A DNA stretch of 64,000 bases from positions 1 through 64,000 of the forward strand of contig NZ_JAIVFX010000010.1 in NCBI RefSeq assembly GCF_020829625.1, read 5' to 3'. Source of the DNA: Nostoc sp. XA010. GTDB lineage: Bacteria > Cyanobacteriota > Cyanobacteriia > Cyanobacteriales > Nostocaceae. Positions 53,408 through 62,915 of this stretch are shown here, in pieces. The position numbers and the translations under genes were made by a program. Below the pieces are notes generated by a model. It ran no database searches, was not told the DNA's origin, and saw only the letters and a program-made list of their open reading frames with translations. Positions within the stretch are counted from its first letter, which is position 1; every line of letters starts with the position of its first letter.

Positions 53408-53872
53408 ATGAAAAAACTGATCCGGCGTATTAAAAAATTGCTGCAACGTATCTTCAAGAAGTTTGCATCCAATTCTCAGCAGACATCGCCCTTAATAAAT
53501 TCTCGCCCCTTAGAAACTTCTATTCCTAGTGTTTCTCCCCGATGGGAATCTGGTTTGGTGCTTGTGTGTTCACAATGTGCAAACGAGCGCTCAAATAGTT
53601 TTCATCCAAATAGCAAAAGCTCAACAGCTTCCGAAGACTTAGAGAATTGGTTAAAATCTCGTTTAAAATTTGAGGGATTATGGGGAGAATTTCGGGTTGT
53701 TAGCACCAGTTGTTTAGGGATTTGTCCAAAATCTGGCATTACTGTCGTTATTGTAAGTAATGGAAGTAGTGGAAATAGCCCATGCTTAATTGTAAATCCT
53801 CACAGCGATGTCTACGACGGGCTACGCCTACGCGAACTTCTTTATTCATACATCAAACAGAATAAAGGATGA
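53408..53872 (+). CDS. Thioredoxin-like [2Fe-2S] ferredoxin-domain protein
   Basis: The 154-residue protein has a basic N-terminus (KKLIRRIKKLLQRIFKKF), a Ser/Pro-rich linker, and a C-terminal thioredoxin-like ferredoxin domain with the Cys pairs VCSQCANER and STSCLGICPKSGITVVI. Such domains bind a [2Fe-2S] cluster with four Cys and transfer electrons. The C-terminal segment DVYDGLRLRELL (nt about 53805-53845) contains a CTACGACGGGCTACGCCTACGCG repeat-like block, possibly a further in-frame repeat. The partner is unknown. The gene ends 107 bp before a strong hairpin terminator. Confidence 0.75.
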   Translation: MKKLIRRIKKLLQRIFKKFASNSQQTSPLINSRPLETSIPSVSPRWESGLVLVCSQCANERSNSFHPNSKSSTASEDLENWLKSRLKFEGLWGEFRVVSTSCLGICPKSGITVVIVSNGSSGNSPCLIVNPHSDVYDGLRLRELLYSYIKQNKG

Positions 53873-54377
53873 CTTTACAGCTTTGGTAACGCACAGATTA
53901 GGATATTTTTTCACTAAATAATTGAATGCTAAACTGTGTTTTTTGATATTGTACTATAGTTTGCTTAAGTGGCAAAGTAAAAAGGGGTGAATATTTTAAT
54001 TCACCCCTTACCTTTTTCCCAAATAAATAATTGTTTGGAATCCTTCGTGGATGGTCGAGTTGATTTGATATCCAGTACGATTTGGCATTGATTTTTAACT
54101 ATCAAATTACAAAATTAGCATCACCCCTAGTACTGCAAGGCGGAAGCCAGTCCCTACGGAAAAGTCACGCATGTTTTAATTTTGGGCTTTCTGGCTGTAA
54201 TGAAATGGTAGGTTTATTTCCGCCGACCTGTACTAGGCTTGTTGTAAAAGGGGTTCTAGCTTAATTATTCCCAGTGGAAGAAAATTATTAACATGGCATT
54301 CCATACCCAAGGGTTGTAAATTAAAAAGCTGATTTCCCTTGTAACGGAAACTAGTGGCTACAACCCGACTGTAACTT
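53873..54377. other. Gap between convergent genes
   Basis: Apart from the terminator at 53982 I see no feature. Frames of 60-67 codons here lack any recognisable content. Confidence 0.4.
53982..54015 (+). terminator. Hairpin terminator after the ferredoxin-like gene
   Basis: AAGGGGTGAAT (53982-53992) and ATTCACCCCTT (53999-54009) make a perfect 11-bp stem with a 6-nt loop, followed by ACCTTTTT. It may act on both strands. Confidence 0.7.
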
Positions 54378-54914
54378 TTACGCCAACCGCAGATAAGGAC
54401 ACTTTTGCAAGAATGTAGCTGCCTTATTGTGGGCATCTAGGTTATGAGTATGTGCTGGCGTAGGTCGAATAATGCCACTAAACAGGTCATCTAAGCCGTA
54501 GGGAGTAAAAAATTGCCATTGGCCTTGTGCATCTAGCCGCACTCCTACAGCAGTAGCAGTGTGTAGCCAATCTGTGATTCCATCTTCTGTACTAGTGTAG
54601 GGTCTGCTACCAAGCCGCCAACGAGCAAAACTAGCTTGATTTTTTACATCAAACTGTTCATGAGGAAATTGTTCTGTGAGAGTTGCCTTTGCTGCTAGTT
54701 CTTGAGAACGGTTTCCCTCTATATCAAAGAATGCAATATCAAAATCTTTAATACCTAATTTACACTCATTGCCAAAAATTGAAGACCAAACCGTGTTTCG
54801 GACTGCACCCCCGGCTAACCACCAGTTAGGTAAATTTAGTTGAGCGATCGCTCTTAATACTGTATCAATAGGTGTATCAGTTAAAATCATCTGTAGATGA
54901 GTGTTATTATTCAT
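54378..54914 (-). CDS. Nucleotidyltransferase family protein (DUF925-like)
   Basis: The 178-residue protein contains WWLAGGAVRNTVWSSIFGNE and IKDFDIAFFDIEGNRSQELA, the strand-turn-Asp-x-Asp pattern of the DUF925 nucleotidyltransferase group, then QASFARWRLGSRPYTSTEDGI and the end KAATFLQKCPYLR. The catalytic Asp pair seems to be DFDIAFFD. Function and substrate are unknown. It reads alone, with its stop close to the convergent gap. Confidence 0.82.
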   Translation of the reverse strand: MNNNTHLQMILTDTPIDTVLRAIAQLNLPNWWLAGGAVRNTVWSSIFGNECKLGIKDFDIAFFDIEGNRSQELAAKATLTEQFPHEQFDVKNQASFARWRLGSRPYTSTEDGITDWLHTATAVGVRLDAQGQWQFFTPYGLDDLFSGIIRPTPAHTHNLDAHNKAATFLQKCPYLRLA

Positions 54915-55100
54915 ATCAAATTCCTGGGATGATCAACTAGAAGGTGAAAATATTATTATTCACATCTCATTAAGCTTACGGTCTTGATAGTCCTACGGTG
55001 ACACTTGGCAGTTCTAGGTTTATTAGGGTAACTGCTGAAGTCATAGTATAGAGAACAGGATTTTACGGAAGGTTAAATTGTGAATTTATAACTTTTATTT

Positions 55101-56369
55101 ATGGAAGATTTATTTGCGCGGCTAGAAAGCACATTCAATCCTGAACTGCCAACCCTTGCAGAGTCACAACAACAACTTCTACAAGAACTCAACATTGATG
55201 AAAATCAACCTGGTACGATTCTGCATGATTTTCAAATCCTAATAGATTTCTTGCAACCAAATGGAGTGGAAGTTAGTAGTGTTAATAACCTTTTACCACT
55301 GAAAGTACTATCAGAAGTTAATTCTCGGTTAAGTCACCCAATTGAAACTAAACTTAAACGTCCTGTACAGAAATCATACCCTTACATTAATGGACTATAT
55401 CTGTTATTACGCAGTTCTGGGTTAGCCCAAATTAGATCCCAAGGTAAGAAGCAAATTTTAGTATTAGACACAGCCACCTTGGAATCATGGTCAAATCTCA
55501 ACCCAACAGAACGCTATTTCAATTTATTAGAAGCCTGGTTGATTTGGGGAAATAACGAAATTTTGGGTGAGCATCAAGACTCATTCGGTAATTTATTTAG
55601 ATGTATTCAACTTTGGCCTCGCGTCCCAGATAAAGGTTTAAAATTTCCTAAGTATGAAGACCAACACAATATTAGTTATTACCCTGGTTTGCATAACGTT
55701 GCTCTGTTAGACTTATTTGGATTGTTATCTATCAAGCAGGGAAAACCGCAAGAAGGTAAGGGATGGCGTATTACCAGTTTACAACGCTTGCCCTTTGGGG
55801 ATGCTCTGTTACAATTATTATTCCCATTAGGGATACAAGGAGAATTACAGGATGATGTAAATGTGAATTTTGGAAAATTGCAGTCACATTTACAACCATT
55901 TTTTCCAGAATGGGAGCATAACTTATTTGTTCCACAGCAAGGCTTTACCGATGGCATTTATATTTTTAAAGTGTCTATTTCTCACGCTTGGAGACGCATT
56001 GCCATACCAGCGAAAAAAACATTAAGCTGGTTAGCAGAAACAATTCTCGATGCTTTTGATTTTGACTACGACCATTTATATGAGTTTAGTTATAAAGACC
56101 GTTTTGGTCGCACAATTAAAATAGGTCATCCCTATATGGAAACACCCCCATTTGCTGACCAAGTACAGATTGGTGACTTGTCTCTAGAACCGGGTGCTAA
56201 AATGACCTATCTTTATGATTTTGGTGATAACTGGAAATTTGATGTGCAGTTAGAAGCAATTAATCAGCCTGATAATAAAATCAAAAAACCAAAGATTTTA
56301 GAAGTTCACGGAAATGCACCTCAACAGTATCGGAGTGAGGATGAAGATGAGGAGAATGAGGGTGAGTAA
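55101..56369 (+). CDS. Plasmid pRiA4b ORF-3-like protein
   Basis: The 422-residue protein has an uncharacterised N-terminal two-thirds and a C-terminal pRiA4b ORF-3 domain: YIFKVSISHAWRRIAIPAKK, LAETILDAFDFDYDHLYEFS and MTYLYDFGDNWKFDVQLEAI. It ends in an acidic tail (EDEDEENEGE). The family is widespread on plasmids and chromosomes, but its function is unknown. Nothing in the N-terminal part is recognised beyond the coiled-helix pattern. The gene reads alone and a stem at 56373-56405 follows. Confidence 0.87.
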   Translation: MEDLFARLESTFNPELPTLAESQQQLLQELNIDENQPGTILHDFQILIDFLQPNGVEVSSVNNLLPLKVLSEVNSRLSHPIETKLKRPVQKSYPYINGLYLLLRSSGLAQIRSQGKKQILVLDTATLESWSNLNPTERYFNLLEAWLIWGNNEILGEHQDSFGNLFRCIQLWPRVPDKGLKFPKYEDQHNISYYPGLHNVALLDLFGLLSIKQGKPQEGKGWRITSLQRLPFGDALLQLLFPLGIQGELQDDVNVNFGKLQSHLQPFFPEWEHNLFVPQQGFTDGIYIFKVSISHAWRRIAIPAKKTLSWLAETILDAFDFDYDHLYEFSYKDRFGRTIKIGHPYMETPPFADQVQIGDLSLEPGAKMTYLYDFGDNWKFDVQLEAINQPDNKIKKPKILEVHGNAPQQYRSEDEDEENEGE

Positions 56370-56729
56370 TTGTACTATTTTAGTAACTCGATTTCTAAAA
56401 TAGTAACTTTGGTAAAACTAATGTAACTTTCTAAACAAGTGATGAAATGATAATCTTTCTCCTAACTAACTGTCCTGCCGAAGGAAATCTTAGTAAAATG
56501 ATTTAATAAATCTATTAAATTATTTAAAATAGCAATATTGAACTCAAATTATAACCTTAGTTTGTATATCATAGAGTTTTACTTAGTTGTCTGCTAGTGA
56601 TGTTAAACAAGTTAACACGGTATCAATATTTTTCCGTAAAATCTTACTGGACATATTCAATTATGTAATTTAAGTAAAATCAAAGAATAAACTGAATTTC
56701 AGTTCATTCTCGAAACTTTTAACAGTTAT
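56370..56729. other. Gap with a hairpin, no gene
   Basis: TACTATTTTAG (56373-56383) and CTAAAATAGTA (56395-56405) form a perfect 11-bp stem 4 bp after the stop of the previous gene and may end its transcript, but no T run is evident. The rest is AT-rich with nothing supported. Confidence 0.45.
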
Positions 56730-56744
56730 TTGCACACAAAATTG

Positions 56745-57422
56745 ATGAAAAACGATAACCCAGAAGAACTAAACCCAGACAAAGAGATTGGGCGCTTGAT
56801 TGATCAGGTAATGTCTTCATCTCTGACTGATGAACAGTACCGCAAAAAGATGCAGCGACGCAAAGAAGTGCAGGATCAACGCATAGCACAAGCTGTACCA
56901 GAAAAAGGATTAATTATTGTAAATACTGGTAATGGTAAAGGTAAAACTACTGCGGCTTTGGGGATGGTGTTACGATCGCTAGGTCACGGGTATAAAGTAG
57001 CGATCGTCCAATTTATCAAAGGTAGTTGGGAACCTTCAGAAAAAAGGGTTTTCAGTAATTGGGAAGACCAGTTAGAATTTCACGCAATGGGCGAAGGCTT
57101 TACCTGGGAAACTCAAGACCGCGATCGCGATCTCGATAAAGCTAGCGCCGCTTGGCAAAAATCATTAGAATATATTCGCAACCCAGACTTTCACATGGTG
57201 TTGTTAGACGAAATCAATATCGCGCTCAAAATGTCTTACTTAGAAGTAGACGATGTTTTAGCAGGTTTGGCGCAAAAACCAGCTGATAAGCACGTTATTC
57301 TTACAGGTAGAGGCGCACCAGCTGCTTTAATTGAGCGTGCTGACCTGGTAACTGAAATGACCTTAGTCAAGCACCCTTTCCGCGATCAAGGCGTTAAGGC
57401 GCAACCAGGAATTGAGTATTAA
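56745..57422 (+). CDS. cobO: Cob(I)alamin adenosyltransferase (CobA/CobO/BtuR type)
   Basis: The 225-residue protein adds the adenosyl group of ATP to reduced corrinoids, giving adenosylcobalamin precursors. It carries the glycine-rich ATP motif GNGKGKTTAALG (about residues 62-73), VAIVQFIKGSW, the WQKSLEYIRNP segment, VLLDEINIALKM and VILTGRGAP. The start at ATG 56745 replaces a TTG fifteen bp upstream. It is monocistronic and convergent with the next gene; no riboswitch is visible upstream. Confidence 0.94.
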   Translation: MKNDNPEELNPDKEIGRLIDQVMSSSLTDEQYRKKMQRRKEVQDQRIAQAVPEKGLIIVNTGNGKGKTTAALGMVLRSLGHGYKVAIVQFIKGSWEPSEKRVFSNWEDQLEFHAMGEGFTWETQDRDRDLDKASAAWQKSLEYIRNPDFHMVLLDEINIALKMSYLEVDDVLAGLAQKPADKHVILTGRGAPAALIERADLVTEMTLVKHPFRDQGVKAQPGIEY

Positions 57423-57430
57423 CTTGATGA

Positions 57431-58132
57431 TTACTTGCACATTTGCAACGTGTGGCGATCGCTAGCAGTGATAGAACTTAAATGATAAAAGTCTTGCAGA
57501 GCCAGCGAGTAAGGATAACTGCTTAACTCATCTTCACTCACTTGAGGTAGTCTATTGCTTGCAGCTACCTGATTCGACTGAGCAGTACTGGCTTCATTTG
57601 ACGAACTATTAACCGTCATCGCCAACTCTCCTGATGGGTTGAGTGTACCCTGAAAACAATTAAACTCTGAGTGGGGCATAAACAATGCACCCGTTACCTT
57701 GTTCTGCTGCTTTTGAAATATGATATAACCTTGACCAAGCTGGTTTGATTTTGGGGATTGACCATAGAGGTAAATCCCATCTTTTACAGGAAAATCCACT
57801 TTTGGTAAAACTCCTGCGTCTTTTGTAGCTCCTTGAGAATCTGGAACCAACGCTGTGGTTGTAGGTAATGTTTTTCCGCTCTTATGGGCAAAAAACCCTC
57901 TATCTCCAGAAGCCGCATTGAGTTGACTTCTCTGCTCTCGAACTCTTCTTAGCTGCGACAAAAGAGAGTTTTCACTGGTTTTCTGAATTTGAGCCGATGA
58001 TAATGAAGAATTTGTAACTGGTACTACTTGAGTCTGCTTGGCTATAAAGCCCAAACCGAGAAGTAAGCCTAAGCCTGCGAGGGAAATTCCCCATTGACGG
58101 GGAGATAAGAACTGATGAAGGTTGTTAAGCAC
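57431..58132 (-). CDS. Membrane-anchored hypothetical protein, cyanobacterial
   Basis: The 233-residue protein begins with one membrane segment (GISLAGLGLLLGLGFIAKQT), then a Ser/Gln-rich linker with QLRRVREQRSQL. It has a globular domain with VKDGIYLYGQSPKSNQLGQGY, FQKQQNKVTGALFMPHSEFNCF and FYHLSSITASDRHTLQMCK. Two Cys (FNCF and the final CK) may pair. I recognise it only as a conserved cyanobacterial protein without a named domain. The gene converges on cobO, 8 bp between stops. Confidence 0.7.
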   Translation of the reverse strand: MLNNLHQFLSPRQWGISLAGLGLLLGLGFIAKQTQVVPVTNSSLSSAQIQKTSENSLLSQLRRVREQRSQLNAASGDRGFFAHKSGKTLPTTTALVPDSQGATKDAGVLPKVDFPVKDGIYLYGQSPKSNQLGQGYIIFQKQQNKVTGALFMPHSEFNCFQGTLNPSGELAMTVNSSSNEASTAQSNQVAASNRLPQVSEDELSSYPYSLALQDFYHLSSITASDRHTLQMCK

Positions 58133-58638
58133 CCTACTTCTCCTGTTAAAAAACGAACCAAGTTCTTTAGAACTTGCTTAAAGCATAACCTAGTCTTAAT
58201 TATCAAAGACTTTCTTAAAGACTTATATTACTATTGTCCAAAAAAGAAAACTGTCAAAAACTAAATTTTTTATTTAATTTAGCTCAACAAGCTTAGATTA
58301 GCATCAGTTAGAGTATTTATTCTTCATTCAATAGATTCATACCATTGCGTGAGGTTAATCACAAATTAAACCTTCTGAATTAACATTCAATTTTTTGACA
58401 TCTTGCCTTTGAGATTTTTCAGGTGATAAAAATAGTGTATGTTTTTTATCAGATGTATCTCCGTAGGGGCGCACATCTGTGCGCCCTGTCATTTTTTGAC
58501 AACCGCACAGGCGCAGAGGACACAGAGAAAATGCTTAACTCAAGCGTAATTAATTATCAGCATAAAAAAATAGCCCCCTGAATTCAGGAGGCGCATCACC
58601 AAGGAGGTGGAAAGACGCGGCATTTCGCGTCTCTCATT
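58133..58638. other. Gap with sigma-gene terminator and a small palindrome
   Basis: GGGCGCACA and TGTGCGCCC at 58467-58486 form a hairpin. The rho-independent terminator at 58564-58592 belongs to the sigma factor gene. I see no gene in the rest. Confidence 0.5.
58564..58592 (-). terminator. Intrinsic terminator of the sigma factor gene
   Basis: On the minus strand GCCTCCTGAATTCAGGGGGC forms a ten-bp stem with one G-T pair and is followed by TATTTTTTT. It lies 46 bp after the sigma factor stop. Confidence 0.85.
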
Positions 58639-59622
58639 TTAACTAGCAACGTATTCTTGGACATTGGCACGACGGCGACGCAGATGAGCCAAAGCTTGAT
58701 GCTCTAACTGACGGACGCGTTCACGGCTGAGATTCAATCTCTCACCCACTTTCGCCAATGACATTTCGTTACCATCTTCTAAACCAAAGCGCAGGGCTAA
58801 AACTTGTCGCTGTTGCGGGGTTAGTTCTGCTAGCAGGTTGTTCAAGTCTTGGCGTAAGAATTCCTGGTTGGTGTAATACTCTGGTGATGGGCCATCATCT
58901 TCGAGCATTTCTTGCAACTCAGTATCCTGGTTATCGCCAACTTTAACATCCAAAGATACTGGTTGACGCGCCATGTTCAGGTACTCACGGATCTGAGCAG
59001 GTTCTATTTCCAGTTCTTTCGCAATTTCGGCTGGAGTGGGCGATCGCCCCAAGGTTTGAGCCAACTCGCGCTGCACTTTCTTGATTTTATTCAGTTTTTC
59101 GGTAATGTGGATCGGTAAGCGGATGGTACGACCTTGTTGAGCGATCGCACGGGTAATCGCTTGGCGAATCCACCAGTAAGCATAGGTTGAGAACTTATAA
59201 CCCCTCATTGGGTCAAATTTCTCCACACCCCGCTCTAATCCTAGTGTTCCTTCCTGGATTAAATCCAGAAATTCCATATTCCGCTTTTGGTACTTTTTGG
59301 CAATAGCAACGACCAAGCGCAAATTCGCTTCGATCATTTTTTGCTTCGCCCGCTTCCCTTGCGCTACCGTTTGTTGTACCTCGGTTTCCGATTGTTGAAC
59401 GTGGTCAGCCCACTCTGACATATTCGGTTCGCGGTGCAGTTTCTTCGCCAAAGCTTCTTTGGCGTCGATGAACTTCATCATTTGTTGCACCTGCTTCCCA
59501 TAGACAATCTCTTGTTCACGGGTTAGCAGTGGTACACGACCAATTTCTCGCAGATAGGTTCGCACCATATCAGCCGTGAATTTGGTATTGAGGTTTTCCG
59601 TTTGGGTGTTGACAGTAGGCAT
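58639..59622 (-). CDS. Group 2 sigma-70 factor (SigB/C/D type)
   Basis: The 327-residue protein contains all sigma-70 regions: 1.2 (MVRTYLREIGRVPLLTREQE), 2 (NLRLVVAIAKKYQKRNMEFL, DLIQEGTLGLERGVEKFDPM, then YAYWWIRQAITRAI), 3 (RLPIHITEKLNKIKKVQREL) and 4 (LTPQQRQVLALRFGLEDG, then RERVRQLEHQALAHLRR). Region 1.1 is short, as in group 2 sigma factors rather than the vegetative SigA. Group 2 factors serve carbon, nitrogen, light or stress responses in cyanobacteria. I cannot tell which paralogue it is. It is monocistronic with its own terminator. Confidence 0.92.
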   Translation of the reverse strand: MPTVNTQTENLNTKFTADMVRTYLREIGRVPLLTREQEIVYGKQVQQMMKFIDAKEALAKKLHREPNMSEWADHVQQSETEVQQTVAQGKRAKQKMIEANLRLVVAIAKKYQKRNMEFLDLIQEGTLGLERGVEKFDPMRGYKFSTYAYWWIRQAITRAIAQQGRTIRLPIHITEKLNKIKKVQRELAQTLGRSPTPAEIAKELEIEPAQIREYLNMARQPVSLDVKVGDNQDTELQEMLEDDGPSPEYYTNQEFLRQDLNNLLAELTPQQRQVLALRFGLEDGNEMSLAKVGERLNLSRERVRQLEHQALAHLRRRRANVQEYVAS

Positions 59623-60214
59623 TGATGTGTTATCCTCTACTCCGTAAACACAATGTATGTTTTCTTACTAAAATCGATGGGAGAAAGGTAGTACATCTAT
59701 CACTAAATATCGGGAGCTATCAAAAGTAATTATCAATTTATCTAGCCGTAGTTCAGACGTAAACTCCCAATGATAGGTTCCCCTACCTTCCCTAAATTTT
59801 CAATCTCTTAAATTTTCAATTTCTATATAAGCACGCTGGTTGTTTTGGAGAATTCTTCTTTTAGGCAGTTACTAATAGCAACTGGAAATCCGAAGTCGGT
59901 ATGAGTTCCCTTTACTTTATAGTACGATAAATCAGGCAAATAGTAAAGTACTTTAAGATAAAATCTTTAATTATAATTCAAAATTGCCGATTTGCAAAAA
60001 AAAAATAAACTTCCTTGAAATTACTGACTATATCTATAGTGACGCTAAAAACCTCTCTTCTGTTGCCAAAATTAGCCGGATAACCGAACTTAATTTCCTG
60101 TGAAAATGGAGGGATGTTACGAATGAGGGATTGGTCATTGGTCATTGGTCATTTGCAAAAGACATAGACGCGCCAGTGGCTTCCCGCAGGGTAGGACAAC
60201 TGACAAATGACTAT
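59623..60214. other. Gap with heptamer and dispersed repeats
   Basis: No gene is seen. A short GGTCATTGGTCATT heptamer array lies at about 60128-60150 and a CGCCAGTGGCTTCCCGCAGGG repeat fragment at about 60169-60195. The sigma factor promoter should lie at the left end but is not clear. Confidence 0.45.
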
Positions 60215-61957
60215 CTAGAATCCCAGGTCAGCTTTGGCTAGTTCAGCAGCAGCGAATACTTCTGCGTCAGGCTTTTCTTCCCAAGCTGGTTCACCAATTT
60301 CCTCGTAAAAAGTTGCGTCGTAAGGACGGGTACGTACTACTACTGGCATAGGAACAGCATGACCCAAAATTAAAGCTTGTTGCTTAGAGTCTAACTTTGC
60401 CAATACCGATCGCAGTCCTCCACCACCAGATACACCCGTAAAAATCGCGTCAATGTCTTTTTCATCATTAAGCAAAGCAGTAATCCGAGTCCCAATCTGG
60501 GACATGATTTCATTATCAATACCCGATGGACGTTGATCAACTACCAAAAGTGTGACGAAATACTTTCGCAGTTCCCTGGCGATAGTCCCAAAGATAGTAC
60601 TTTGTACGATAGCCGGGTCAAGGAAACGGTGCGCCTCTTCAATAGTAATCATCAATGGCGTGGGGCGATCATTCGGGTTCTTGCTTTGCAGGAATTTATC
60701 TGCTTTTTTGACGTAATGCTCATGTATACGTCGGGTGATCATATTCGTCACCAACATATAAGAGAGCATATTAGACTGGGAACCAAATTCTATCACAACA
60801 TTCTTCCCAGCTTCCAGACACTGGACAATTTTACTAATATAATTTTGGGGGCAAACCGCTCGCATATACTTCAAGCTATCCATCCGCAAGAGTTTACGCT
60901 GCAATGCCATAATCGAGCCTTTGTGTCCGCGCTTCTCGTCGCAGAACATTTCGATTTCTTCGTTAGTCATGTTCAGCAACTGGACAATCCAAGACTTGCC
61001 AAACTCGCTATAGAGAATATTGGCGTTATCCAGGGCCGCGTCAGAGAGTCCTAAATCTCGGCTACATAACTTAATATCTTCAACTTCAATTTGCTCATAA
61101 CTCAAATAAAGTTCTTGAGCATCACGCACACCCCGGCGCTTTGTCGATTCCGGGTCGAGGGTGTAAACTTCTACTTTGCTAGGAAATAATTGCTTTAAAC
61201 CCTTAACTGTATTTACGTTCTTCCCTTCTGCAACGGCTTCCCAGCCATACTCAGAGTGCATATCAAAAATCAAGTTTACTGCTGCATTTTTACGGATAAC
61301 GCCAGCTAAAAGTAACCGTGTTAGAAAGGATTTACCAGTACCAGATTTCCCAAAAACCCCATTACTCCGTTCTACGAAGCGGTTTAAATCGATGCAAACG
61401 GGCACATCCATATCCAAAGGTTTACCTATGGAAAAATTACGCCTTTGGGGGTCATCTTCCCAACCAAATACCCGGCGAAAATCGTCAACACTTGCATCGT
61501 AAACTTGGCTAAAATGGCTAGGAATAGTTTTAACAGGCAACAATTCCATTGTAGTGCTGGTTTGTGGCACAAATGAAGCCAAACCCGTCACCGATGGGAG
61601 AAAGGGATTGGCCGATTTGCCATTTGTTGGGGAGAAAGATTCTTCAGTTTCGGGAGTGAACATCAACATCGGCGCGAGGTTGATAGTACCATAAGTACCA
61701 CTTCCGGCTAAAACATCTCGTAAAAAAGTGTCTTCCCAACTAGGGGGACTGGCAATAATTCGGGCATTAGCAGCCCCCAATGCTACATCTGTCAGCATAC
61801 AAAAAAAGCGCGATCGCATCCCTTGCACAACAAGAAATTTACCTACCCGCATATCTTCCACAGAAATGTCAGGATGCAATCGTACTTCTAAGCCTTCAGT
61901 TAGAGAGCCTTGAATAACCGAACCTAATGGCTGTTCTGAATTCATTTTATTAGTCAT
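60215..61957 (-). CDS. HerA-like (DUF87) ATPase
   Basis: The 580-residue cytoplasmic protein has an N-terminal HAS-barrel-like part (PDISVEDMRVGKFLVVQGM), the Walker A motif GKSGTGKS at residues 203-210, Walker B in LMITIEEAHRFLDP, an arginine-rich VDQRPSGID sensor segment, and a SQIGTRI end typical of HerA/FtsK-type hexameric translocases. HerA proteins drive DNA or nucleic-acid movement, often with a nuclease partner (NurA), but no nurA gene is adjacent. Cyanobacterial members of this length are conserved and function is not established. It reads alone. Confidence 0.87.
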   Translation of the reverse strand: MTNKMNSEQPLGSVIQGSLTEGLEVRLHPDISVEDMRVGKFLVVQGMRSRFFCMLTDVALGAANARIIASPPSWEDTFLRDVLAGSGTYGTINLAPMLMFTPETEESFSPTNGKSANPFLPSVTGLASFVPQTSTTMELLPVKTIPSHFSQVYDASVDDFRRVFGWEDDPQRRNFSIGKPLDMDVPVCIDLNRFVERSNGVFGKSGTGKSFLTRLLLAGVIRKNAAVNLIFDMHSEYGWEAVAEGKNVNTVKGLKQLFPSKVEVYTLDPESTKRRGVRDAQELYLSYEQIEVEDIKLCSRDLGLSDAALDNANILYSEFGKSWIVQLLNMTNEEIEMFCDEKRGHKGSIMALQRKLLRMDSLKYMRAVCPQNYISKIVQCLEAGKNVVIEFGSQSNMLSYMLVTNMITRRIHEHYVKKADKFLQSKNPNDRPTPLMITIEEAHRFLDPAIVQSTIFGTIARELRKYFVTLLVVDQRPSGIDNEIMSQIGTRITALLNDEKDIDAIFTGVSGGGGLRSVLAKLDSKQQALILGHAVPMPVVVRTRPYDATFYEEIGEPAWEEKPDAEVFAAAELAKADLGF

Positions 61958-61980
61958 TAGTCATTAGTCATTAGTTATTT
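61950..61980. repeat. Heptamer array at the start of the HerA-like gene
   Basis: ATTAGTC units recur four to five times just upstream of the HerA-like start, followed by GCCCCATGCCCCATGCCCAATG units. TTTTGACTTTTGACTT units occur again at 62079-62105. Confidence 0.75.
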
Positions 61981-62120
61981 TGCCCCATGCCCCATGCCCA
62001 ATGCCCTATTACCTAGTACAGCGCGACGTCAATCAAGCTACCATTTTAAAATTTGCAGAAGCCTTGATATACAAAACTTTTGACTTTTGACTTTTGACTT
62101 TTGACTTCCGCCTTGCGGTA

Positions 62121-62915
62121 CTAGTCAATCTGAATCGAGGTTGGCGCACTTCCCGTTGGGGGAGTGGTACTGATTAATGGTTTGCGGAATTGGGCGTAAA
62201 GGCGATCGCGCCAGGTAAAGAATGGTTCATAATCTATATTCTCTGAAAAGATAGGTAATCCTTTACCTCTAATAGAAGCTGGTAAATCCAGATAGGGGCC
62301 AGAGGGGAACTTCAGCAATATCGATAAGCCAGCTACTGCCAAGTCAGCTAAAGTTGGCTCATCTCCTGTTAAATAAGGACTATCTGCCAATAATAACGTT
62401 ACCGCTTCCAAGTCTTGTTTTAAAGATGCGATCGCTGACTGGATAATATCTGGACTATAACCTACGCCAAAACCTAGCACTGTCAGTAAGTCAGTGGGTA
62501 CTCCTCCGACCAGACTTTTAAATATATCTGGTGTTGAAGTGGGTAATAAAGACTTGCGGAAATTTTGATCTTGACTTATGGCTGCAAATAGTGCTTTGCG
62601 ACCTTTGATGCCTATAGATTCATCCGCCCATTCTTCTATTAATAAAGTTAAACCCCGTTTTTTGGGATCTTGCGGTATTATTGGGCGATCGGGATATTCT
62701 AAGTCTAAATACTTAGCTATTTCCGTAGAATCTGCAATATATCTATTACGATCCTTTAATACCGGGACTTGTTTCTGACCAGTCAGCCGGAATAGTTCTA
62801 CCTGTCCAATCCCAGGCGTAACCTCTATTTTGCGGTAATCTAGTCCTTTGAAATCTAGAATTAGGCGCACTTTCTCTGAGTATTGAGATAGTTCCCATTG
62901 GTATAATTCCAGCAT
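62121..62915 (-). CDS. Glutathione S-transferase family protein
   Basis: The 264-residue protein has an N-terminal thioredoxin-like domain (LELYQWELSQYSEKVRLILD, KQVPVLKDRNRYIADSTEIA) and an all-helical C-terminal domain with the STARLTGDEPTLADL-like segment YLTGDEPTLADLAVAGLSI. The upstream frame to 62939 is probably not used; the ATG at 62915 gives the usual MLELYQWELSQYS N-terminus. It conjugates glutathione or acts as a redox chaperone; the substrate is unknown. The Ser in SQYS is a candidate catalytic residue. It reads alone, with TTTTGACT heptamers after its stop. Confidence 0.85.
   Translation of the reverse strand: MLELYQWELSQYSEKVRLILDFKGLDYRKIEVTPGIGQVELFRLTGQKQVPVLKDRNRYIADSTEIAKYLDLEYPDRPIIPQDPKKRGLTLLIEEWADESIGIKGRKALFAAISQDQNFRKSLLPTSTPDIFKSLVGGVPTDLLTVLGFGVGYSPDIIQSAIASLKQDLEAVTLLLADSPYLTGDEPTLADLAVAGLSILLKFPSGPYLDLPASIRGKGLPIFSENIDYEPFFTWRDRLYAQFRKPLISTTPPTGSAPTSIQID

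Noticed and set aside
35873..62105. Heptamer arrays considered as CRISPR arrays
   Set aside because: Units are 7 bp, directly tandem and without spacers of constant length; no cas genes are near.
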